DNA from: Panicum virgatum
Lineage: Eukaryota; Streptophyta; Magnoliopsida; Poales; Poaceae
Assembly (NCBI RefSeq): GCF_016808335.1
Contig: NC_053143.1
Location: 4,621,398 to 4,685,397 of the forward strand
Direction of reading: 5' to 3'
Length of the DNA: 64,000 bases
Shown here in pieces: positions 57,014-64,000 of this stretch. The notes beneath the pieces were generated by a model. The model was not told the origin of the DNA. It searched no databases and saw only the letters and a list, made by a program, of their open reading frames with translations. Made by a program: the position numbers and the translations under genes. The first letter of the stretch is position 1, and the number at the start of each line of letters is the position of its first letter.

Positions 57014-57300
57014 CTCGGCCCGCGCGCCGCCGGGGCGCGGCCCGAGGGGGGCGGCGGGGGGCTCACTCAGCAGGGACCCAGCTGGGTAGCAGATCCCCCG
57101 CAGGGCTCCGCCGCCGCGGGCGCCGTCGCCGGAGAAGAAGGCCGGAGGGCGTGGCAGCGCGGCGGCGAGGTGTCTCGACGGCGATTTTTTTTTCTATTTT
57201 TATCTCTCTCTCTCTCTCTCTTTTTGGATTTCCTTTGAATCCGGCAACGTGCCCGAGTCGAACCAGCCTTTGTGCTCTGCGGCGCGGTGTTCCTTCCCAG
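57014..57300 (-). promoter_or_regulatory. Leader and promoter-proximal region of the sorting-nexin gene
   Basis: GC-rich sequence directly upstream of the start codon with a (CT)n tract at 57204-57221. No TATA box was seen. Confidence 0.4.
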
Positions 57301-57912
57301 CGACGAGTCCGTGCGCGGCACGCGGGCGTCTGCCATGTGGGCCCCGCTGAGACGGTGGGTCCCGCTCAGGAGCGTTTGGGACGTCCGATCGGGAAGGGAC
57401 GGTGGCCGGATGCGGGAGTCCGCGCGGATGCGGGGGACCTGGTTCGCGCGCTGGGAGGTTGTGGGACCCGGCGTCAGTGGGCGTGCTGAGCAGAGTGGCT
57501 GGTTCTAACGGTCAATAACGAAATCTTGCAGGTTGCGTGTCGCCGACATGTGGGGCCTGCAGGGATGCTGCAGTCCTTTTTTTTTTGATGATGCTGCAGT
57601 CCTAGGAGTCCAGGGCCGATGATTCCGGATAGGCAAACGGAGAGATAGAACGGAGAGGACAGGGACAGCGATGTTGTGGCGTAGATTCACATGAATCCAG
57701 AGCAGGAGCGGCCTTTTTTCTTAAAAAAAGAATAGATGAAAGAACATCCTTTGTCTTTCTTTTCTTTTTTTCTTTTCAGAAGCAAAACCAACAAGATCGC
57801 CAGAACGAAGTTGGCTACTCATCTTTTGACTTCTGCAGAAACTCAGCTCTTACCTTATAACTTCGGAAGAGCTGCAATTCAAGTTTAGAATAGCGAGACT
57901 TGAACTAGCACA

Positions 57913-58134
57913 TACTCCCTCGGGGCAATAATAAACGACGCCGCGGACAAAGAAAACCAGCTAAAATCATCACTCTGTTCTGCTGGCCGTTTCTCCAGCC
58001 AACCAATAGTATTCTTCTCACATACCAAATCAGCATCAGCCACCAGCCAATCAATAGTAATTTTCTCTCATAATAAATCAGCACCAGCCACTAGCCGCAG
58101 CTAGCAAAACAGAGTGCGTTGACTGGAGGTAGTA
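57913..58134. mobile_element. MITE with TACTCCCTC / GAGGTAGTA ends
   Basis: The left end reads TACTCCCTCGG and the reverse complement of the right end TACTACCTCC, consistent with TA-flanked Stowaway-like termini. Inside is a second inverted pair (CACTCTGTTCTGCTGGC and the mirror of GCTAGCAAAACAGAGTG) and two tandem copies of a unit of about 57 bp (CAGCCAA(C/T)CAATAGTA...). Confidence 0.5.
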
Positions 58135-58395
58135 CGTATCATGCAACATTCCCGATTTTCATATAGAACACAGGAATTTTGTTCGAAGTAGCTAAACAGA
58201 GCATGATACTCATGGTGTTTTAGGCCTAGCAAATATTCGAAAGTTGACTTCGTATTATTTGCATTTGAACTACCGTAGCATTTTTTTTGAACTACCTAAG
58301 CATTAATAAAGATGCAATGTGTTTTTGTGCAAAAGAACGGAAGGAACAGAGATATAACGTCCTTTCTGCCAAAAACACAAAAAAGGGGGGAAATG

Positions 58396-58459
58396 GGGGC
58401 ATTCCGAGAATTGAACTCGGGACCTCTCGCACCCTAAGCGAGAATTGAACTCGGGACCT
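58396..58459 (-). pseudogene. Rearranged tRNA-Pro (AGG) fragment
   Basis: On the minus strand, 58445-58396 reads as the 3' part of plant tRNA-Pro(AGG): anticodon arm TCTCGCTTAGGGTGCGAGA, T-arm CCCGAGTTCAATTCTCGG and acceptor strand AATGCCC. The 5' half (D-arm and 5' acceptor strand) is absent. In its place lies a second copy of the T-arm (GGTCCCGAGTTCAATTCTC, 58459-58440), fused at ATTCTCG, a sequence shared by the T-arm and the start of the anticodon arm. It cannot fold as a tRNA. Confidence 0.8.
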
Positions 58460-60020
58460 TTCTGCTTCAGATTTCTTTAAGAAATAGTCACTGATGTTAG
58501 ACAAACATTGCTTTACTAATTGTTTTCCAGCTGTAGGTTTACACAGACAATCACTGCTTGGTTTGAACTTTGAAGTTGGCCATTTTACCTCCAGCAGTTA
58601 AAAATTGTGATCAAGGCATTGGGTTTTCATGTCGCAACTGACGATGATGAACAAGCCAGCTCGAGGCCATGTGGTAGTACATTGTAGCTCATAATTAGCC
58701 TGACTAGTATGCACATGCATAATTATTGTATATACAAGAAATAGACATAGTTTAAGTCACTTAATCAAATGATATCAACAGTTCGGATCTTTGCAGTAGA
58801 AACAGTGCGCCATAGTCCCTAATATTTTATTTGATTCAGATCATATTCAACTATACTGATCTCTTTGCGATGGATCTTGTCTCTGGCAGATGAAACTTGC
58901 CAGCAATGAGTGTTGAACACGTTTGTGGAGGTTGAGCATTGAACTCTTTTATGGAGGCCATCTTTACCTGTTCCTAACAGCTTGTCAATTTGTTGGAAAT
59001 GTTTCCCTCAGGAATCGAACTCGTTCTGTAGCCTAGAATGACGAATTAGCAATGTTAAGTATTAATAATTGTTGTCTTATCCCGTAATATTAAGCGAGAA
59101 GCTGGAAATCTATCACCTTGAGCATGTGCTTTTATTGATCCATGACCTTCTATGTCCCATGTTAAGATCCATGAACTCATGAACTTACTCTCTTATTTCA
59201 CAAGAGAAAAAAAAGGCATTTTGAATAGTTTATGAAGATATGTATGCTCTAATTTTATTTGAGACTGAAAATGTATCCATCCACTGATCTTGTATATTAA
59301 AAGAAAAGGCCAAGACAATTGTTAAGAATTGCAACGCGTGTGTGGTGGTTTGTGTTGCAGATAGCAGGGACATGCCAACAATGCTGCACGAGGGTTGAGA
59401 GCAGGTGCAACTATAAGATACTGAAAAAAAGTGGTACTAGTTGATTATTGGAAGGTGAGGTCAACTAATCTTCCAACTGATATATCAGTTAGACAGTTAC
59501 ATAATTGGCTTTTGTTTGCTTCTGCTTGAGATTGGCTGATCTGTATTTCAGTTAAGCACTCGTGCGAATGCTTGGCAATTAATGTTCAATTACTTGTTAC
59601 TAATCTATAAGCAGTTGTACTGTATAGGCAGTTTATTGTGTTGCAAATAACAGATGGATGCCGGCACTACCTCATAAGGATTGAGATGCAGGTGCAGCTG
59701 TCAGTTGTTGAGGATCAGATAACAGCTGTTTGAAGGTGAAATCAACTGGTCACTCAACAAATACATATCTTTCACATGTCAGATTTCATTTACTTCCGTT
59801 TGTGGCTTGCCAACCTGGATTTTCAGTATACCTGCTCGAGCATATGACTTGCAGCCAACTGCTTGAGACAACACATGCTGTTAGGGTCAGTTATTGGTGT
59901 TTGCTGCACTGAACTGAACCGACGATTATGCTGCAGCGTGGGGGTTTCTCAATTTTTGAGATTTGAGAATAGAGGGACGATGGTGGCTGGGGTGACTTGC
60001 CATTTGCGTCACACTTCCTG
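58460..60020 (+). other. Upstream region of the DUF241 gene
   Basis: No gene is seen. The region contains a diverged duplication, listed separately. Confidence 0.5.
59351..59765 (+). repeat. Diverged direct duplication upstream of the DUF241 gene
   Basis: 59351-59480 and 59637-59765 share the series TGTGTTGCA(G/A)ATA(G/A)CAG, ...GATTGAGA..GCAGGTGCA, ...GAAGGTGA(G/A)(G/A)TCAACT, in the same order with an offset of 286 bp. It is an old tandem duplication in the promoter. Confidence 0.6.
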
Positions 60021-60022
60021 AC

Positions 60023-60030
60023 TATAAATA
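60023..60030 (+). promoter_or_regulatory. TATA box of the DUF241 gene
   Basis: TATAAATA lies 101 bp before the start codon. Transcription should start near 60055, giving a leader of about 75 nt without an upstream ATG. Confidence 0.75.
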
Positions 60031-60130
60031 GAGTGCATCACAAGGGCTGAGCACAAACGAAACAGAGCCTCCTTTCTCTTCCATTCCATACAGAAAACAG
60101 AAGTACCACATCACACCATCCACTACAGAT

Positions 60131-60859
60131 ATGGCTTGCCATCAAAGGTCCACGAGTTTGCCTTCTTTTTCCTACTCCACTGAACTCAATGTGGAGCAGG
60201 AGCTGCAGACCCTGAAAGCACAAACCTCTTCACCTTCCGCAACCATCGGCACAGCGTGCGATGGCTTGAGGAGGCTTGGAGATGTCTACAGCTGCATAGA
60301 GGAGATGATGTGCTTGCCCAGCAACCAAGCCTTGACAGGCCAAAGGAAGATGGTGGAGGAAGAACTGGAGAAGTCCCTTGTGCTGATTGATCTCTGCAAC
60401 ACCATGCAAGAGAGCTTGGCAGAGCTGAAGACAAGCGTCCAGGAGCTGTGTCTGGTTCTCAAGAGGAGAGACAGTGTGGCAGCTCAGCTTAAGATCAAGT
60501 CGTTTGTTCGCCTGGCGAAGAAGACACAGAAGCCTTTGAAGAAGACGACCAGCAAAGCTACTGCTGAAGTTTGCAGTTGCAGAGTGGTCAAGCTGCTGGC
60601 TGAAGGCCGAGAGACAGCTGTGTCTCTTCTTGAAACCACATCGTTGCTCTTGGCCCTCTTGCCGAAGCAAATTGGCAGCCCCATTGCCAGCAAATGGTCT
60701 CTCGTCTCCAAGAAGTTCCAGAAAACGAGAGTTATATGTGAGGAGCAGCAATTGCAGGCGCTTGAACACAGCATAGGAGATCTTGAAGATGGGATTGAAT
60801 TTCTTTTCACGAGGTTGATTCAAAGCAGGGTTACTGTTCTGAACATTCTTAGCTCATAA
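60131..60859 (+). CDS. DUF241 / BPS1-like protein (242 aa, single exon)
   Basis: The intronless frame starts MACHQRSTSLPSFSYS, which carries the RS(x)SLPS N-terminal motif of the plant DUF241 family. The rest is mostly helical, with the family pattern of a mid-region LIDLCNTMQESLAELKTSVQ and a C-terminal LEHSIGDLEDGIEFLFTRLI. Length and the lack of introns fit the family, which often occurs in tandem clusters of single-exon genes. Function is largely unknown; BYPASS1-related proteins affect root-derived signalling, but this more distant type cannot be assigned a role. No signal peptide or membrane segment is visible. The start is the first ATG after a good TATA box. Confidence 0.88.
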   Translation: MACHQRSTSLPSFSYSTELNVEQELQTLKAQTSSPSATIGTACDGLRRLGDVYSCIEEMMCLPSNQALTGQRKMVEEELEKSLVLIDLCNTMQESLAELKTSVQELCLVLKRRDSVAAQLKIKSFVRLAKKTQKPLKKTTSKATAEVCSCRVVKLLAEGRETAVSLLETTSLLLALLPKQIGSPIASKWSLVSKKFQKTRVICEEQQLQALEHSIGDLEDGIEFLFTRLIQSRVTVLNILSS

Positions 60860-61800
60860 ATACTTCTGATGGTACACAAGTGACCAATTTGATTGTATAA
60901 GAGCTCAAATGTATATAAAATCGATTGATCGGAGACAGTTTTGATCATATATGTTTGTTGTATCATATCAGTACATCATGCAACAAAGGATGATCCTGGA
61001 ATCTTCCGTCTAGAATCATGGATTTATGTTGAGCCCTCTAGTGCCTCGACACCACGTCGGATCTGCTCAGCTGTGGGTTTCACCAAAGTCAACTATCTTT
61101 TGGTCAGTTAGTTGATTGATTTCCCCACCATGTTTTAACTTCTCAATTAGCATAGATATTTCTTTGGGTGTGGTGCAGCTGCAGATGCATGAACATGTAT
61201 GTCAAATGCTACCACTGCCAGGCTTCATACTTCAGGTCATTTATTGTCTTCCTTTGAAATGACAGGCATTTCTTGTCTTCCTGCTCTTTTTTCTCTGCAA
61301 TATATTGTATACCATACCATCCTTTTATTTCAACTGGGTATCTGATTTTCAAACTATTCATTTCACATGGGTATCACGTTTGCTTGATGTTGATAGCCAT
61401 GTCATTCTGGTATAAGCGAGAATACTGCTACGAGATCGTGAAAGCATGAACTTTGCATAACTCAGTGAACTAGCCTTTCTGAAACACTAATAAAAACAAG
61501 GGTGCCCCTTCACTCGAATCTCACCAGATGCACTAGCCACTGGACAGGTTCACTGTAGTGGGTCGGTTTATACTGTACAAAAAGAGTAAAAATTGAATGC
61601 CTTGACTGTACCAGAGCTCTACTACTAGTAATTAAGGTAACTGGATTTTTAAAAAATATTAAAATAACCGCTACGGACGGTATTTTGGGTAGGTTTCAGT
61701 TGATCCTTCTCTGAATTACTACTCCATCTAACCGGATTGGTCTGTCCCAATTGGCCCAAATAGGTTGCCACCTTGCCCGGTGGTACTGTGTTAGACGAGG
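60860..61800. other. Spacer between the two single-exon genes
   Basis: It contains the 3' UTR of the DUF241 gene and AT-rich DNA with nothing recognised. Confidence 0.5.
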
Positions 61801-61803
61801 AGC

Positions 61804-61830
61804 TGACGTGTCGATTCAGGAGTCTGACGT
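61804..61830 (+). promoter_or_regulatory. Pair of TGACGTG (ABRE/bZIP-type) sites
   Basis: TGACGTGTC at 61804 and TGACGTGCC at 61824-5 are about 21 bp (two helical turns) apart and lie 30-50 bp before a TATA-like sequence. Such ACGT cores bind bZIP factors, including ABA-responsive ones; regulation is inferred only. Confidence 0.5.
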
Positions 61831-61856
61831 GCCAAGGGTTGCGTCCGCGGCGGCAT

Positions 61857-61863
61857 TATAAAG
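61857..61863 (+). promoter_or_regulatory. TATA-like box just before the 61870 reading frame
   Basis: TATAAAG lies only 7 bp before the first ATG (61870). If it is the real TATA box, transcription starts near 61890, after that ATG, and the next in-frame Met (61948, residue 27) becomes the start. Confidence 0.5.
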
Positions 61864-61869
61864 CTAGCG

Positions 61870-62457
61870 ATGGATGCAAATGCCGGATTAGCCAGGGAGA
61901 TGCTGCTGGACGGCGGAAAGCCTGCGGCGCCGCAGATCAGTTCCGGCATGGAGGACATCTCGGCGGCTGCCGGCGGCAGCGGCAAGGTCTATGCCATTGC
62001 CACCAAGGCAGCGGAGGGCAAGAAGAGGACGACCAAGACGATGAGGGCATCGGCGGAGGGCAGGGTCATCAAGCCGGCGCCCCCGGCCAAGATTAGGCCG
62101 GCGGGGGCCAAGACGAGGATGAAGACGATGAGGGTGCAGCAGGCGTACGTCGACTCGCTCCTGGAGGATTACCCTTTCAAGCCCTTCCCCGGCGACCCCG
62201 AGGAGCTCGAGAAGAACATCCGGGACCCCGAGACCAGGGAGCAGCTCCGCATCGCGCTGGCTCCAGCGACAGCCACCATGAAGGCGATCCGGGACAAGTA
62301 CGAGGCCATCGTCCAGCAGTACTTCGCCCTGGGCTATGCGGAGGAGGAGGAGGTCGAGGTCACCGACGACGACGAGGAGGCGGCACCGGCGGCGCAAAGG
62401 GATCGAGGCAGGGAGATCGATGAGAATAGTCGGGCAAGAATTGTAGATAGAATCTAG
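61870..62457 (+). CDS. Protein of unknown family (up to 195 aa, single exon)
   Basis: I do not recognise the family. The frame is open for 195 codons with strong third-position GC, as in many grass genes. Residues 50-90 are very basic (KKRTTKTMR; KTRMKTMR) and could be a nucleic-acid-binding or nuclear-targeting stretch. Residues 91-155 are predicted helical and natural-looking (QAYVDSLLEDYPFKPFPGDP, LRIALAPATATMKAIRDKYE). A Glu/Asp-rich run (EEEEVEVTDDDEE) follows, then a charged tail. There is no signal peptide or membrane segment. The start is uncertain: Met1 (61870) gives the longest frame, Met27 (61948) fits the TATA position better. Confidence 0.65.
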   Translation: MDANAGLAREMLLDGGKPAAPQISSGMEDISAAAGGSGKVYAIATKAAEGKKRTTKTMRASAEGRVIKPAPPAKIRPAGAKTRMKTMRVQQAYVDSLLEDYPFKPFPGDPEELEKNIRDPETREQLRIALAPATATMKAIRDKYEAIVQQYFALGYAEEEEVEVTDDDEEAAPAAQRDRGREIDENSRARIVDRI

Positions 62458-63109
62458 CTTTAAGTCTATTTACATATATGTATATTCAGATATTCTCTGT
62501 CGTGTGATCCGGGTAGCGTAAGCATAGGTGAACAATCGAAAAAGTGTGAGGGCATTTGAAAATAATGCCTCACCGAAGGACAGCAAGCAAAGCTGCAGGT
62601 TCCAAAGAATCGGCAGCGAAACTAGAAATAGTTGCATTTACAAACATTTGAAAGGGTTGAAGGGCATTTCATAATCAACATGCTCAGAATTTCAGAGGTT
62701 GCACCATACCATTTAATTTCCTACAACATTTGAGCAGAAAACAGCACGCAGTAGAGAATGAGAAGCAACGCGCACGACATAAGGAAACCTCATTTTCCTA
62801 GACTTTGATCAGTACCATCTTGAGTTTTTCATCCACGACAGGTTGAACAAGCTCCAGTCGAGCTTCATGATTGGTACATCATACGCCCCTTCAGGGTTAA
62901 CAACCATCTAATTCGTTTCATAAAAAAAACCATTTAATTCGGTCCTAAACATCACAAAAGGTTATAGCTACACTTCAGAAGCCAGAGCGCGACATTGTCG
63001 TGGGTTAGTTCTAACCCTACAACATTGGAGGCCTAGAGCCTTAGAGGACCGGGCTTCGCCAAACCCTTCACGGCAAACACGTGCGCCTTCATTTTCCAGC
63101 TCATTGATA
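62458..63109. other. Intergenic DNA, nothing recognised
   Basis: No gene, RNA or transposon end was identified. Confidence 0.4.
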
Positions 63110-63845
63110 GACTGCCGCAACATTCAAAAAAATATTGAAAAAGAAGTTAGTAACCATCTGTTGATGAGAAAAAAAACCCGCCGCAACATCCATTTCATGT
63201 TGCATGGACCATTCAAATGTCTCATTGAAGACCCAACATCCAGATAAACATTTGCAACACGTAAAAAGCATATGCAACATCGCAACAGATCTACTTTTGC
63301 AACATTCATGTGAAACACTTGCAACATTCATTTAAAACATCTGAAACACTTCAAAACATACATTTGCAACATGGGCGTCGTCAAGCTCCACCTCGTCTTC
63401 CACATTTGCACTCCTCCACCCGAGGGAGCCGGTGGAGTTCGCTGCCGAGGAGCTCGCCACTAGGAGGTCGCGTCGCTGGGGAGCTCGCGCGGTCGCCGCA
63501 TAGGGTTTGCCGACCTCGGCTACCGCAGCCGGGATGGCGCGTCACGGGAAGCTCGCGCGCCCAGCACGGAGGGCTCGGTGGCCTCGGCAGCCGCTGCCGC
63601 GGAGGGTGTGCTGCCAGCTAGAAATGCGCGCGTGGAGCAAGCGTGGGAACGGCTCCCCGCGCGGAGCACCCCAGCATGGTGGTCGTCGGGCATGGGAGGC
63701 ACGGATTGGTGGGCCAACGCAGTTGGGGTCGTGCGTCCGATGCGTCGGACGCCTGATTGCTAGCATTCCTGTTTTGCAGTTCGTCGGCATTCTTACCTTG
63801 TACTCCTTCGTCCAGAAAGAGTGCAACTCTCGCTTCTGGTGAAGT
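63110..63845. mobile_element. Unclassified repeat: GCAACAT-rich part followed by GC-rich part
   Basis: About ten (T)GCAACAT phrases occur between 63110 and 63380, followed abruptly by a GC-rich stretch with repeated GAGCTCGC. Grass repeats with this two-part structure are common, but I cannot fix the class or find termini. Open frames here reflect GC content only. Confidence 0.4.
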
Positions 63846-63940
63846 CAAACGATTTCAAATTTGACCGAATTTATACAAAATGTTTTCAAATTTGACCAAA
63901 TTTATATAAAATAATATTAACATTTATGTTACATTTCAAA
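63846..63940. mobile_element. Fragment of a mariner/Stowaway-like MITE
   Basis: TTTCAAATTTGACC(G/A)AATTTATA occurs twice, followed by ATATTAACATTTATGTTAC, phrases typical of grass Stowaway-type MITEs. Termini are not seen. Confidence 0.35.
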
Positions 63941-64000
63941 TCGAGTAGGAAGATACCAAGAAGAGTGAAGAAGAAAGAGAAGGTGCATGAGTGCATCAAA

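Noticed and set aside
63110..63848. Several 60-110 codon frames near the right edge
   Set aside because: They fall in an unclassified repeat with GC bias and have no domain or splice support.

Overview
This is nuclear DNA from a flowering plant, most likely a grass. It has intron-rich genes with GT-AG borders, very GC-rich first exons, long AT-rich spacers and grass-type transposons (a chromodomain Ty3-gypsy element, Tat/Athila-type elements, a short-LTR copia element, RTE and L1-like LINEs, CACTA, Mutator-like and hAT ends, MITEs). The encoded proteins look closest to grass homologues from memory; I could not search a database, so no species is named.

Five protein genes are supported. (1) 4826-9895 (+): a LONESOME HIGHWAY-type bHLH transcription factor, 10 exons, 889 aa. 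(2) 10889-14290 (-): a BEL1-like TALE homeodomain protein of the BLH1/BIHD1 type, 4 coding exons, 673 aa, convergent with gene 1. Its leader holds a spliced 74-codon upstream ORF that overlaps the main start. (3) 42960-57013 (-): a PXA-PX-Nexin_C sorting-nexin-like membrane protein, 15 exons, 1035 aa, stretched to 14 kb by transposons in its introns. (4) 60131-60859 (+): a single-exon DUF241 (BPS1-like) protein, 242 aa. (5) 61870-62457 (+): a single-exon protein of unknown family, 195 aa. All exon chains were joined by hand; each junction keeps frame and splice consensus.

Layout: 1-1449 holds a hAT (Ac/Ds-like) end and a CACTA end. 4.3-15 kb holds the two transcription-factor genes. 17,670-33,200 is one chromovirus-type gypsy insertion with TSD tcaat, whose 3' LTR carries two further LTR elements (24,085-26,842 and 27,510-32,354). 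33-42.8 kb is gene-poor, with a GC-rich island, a degenerate 57-bp repeat array and a Mutator-like element with 9-bp TSD. 43-57 kb is the sorting-nexin gene, with a copia element in intron 5, a 5'-truncated RTE LINE in intron 4 and a 63-bp remnant of the same LINE type in intron 6. 57-64 kb holds MITEs, a rearranged tRNA-Pro fragment and the last two genes.

The genes do not form a pathway; they are independent transcription units. The observations most worth following are the overlapping, splice-switchable uORF of the BEL1-like gene, the 22-bp-spaced ACCGGT doublets in the gypsy LTR and leader, the near-empty LINE insertion consisting only of tail, and the scrambled tRNA-Pro fragment.
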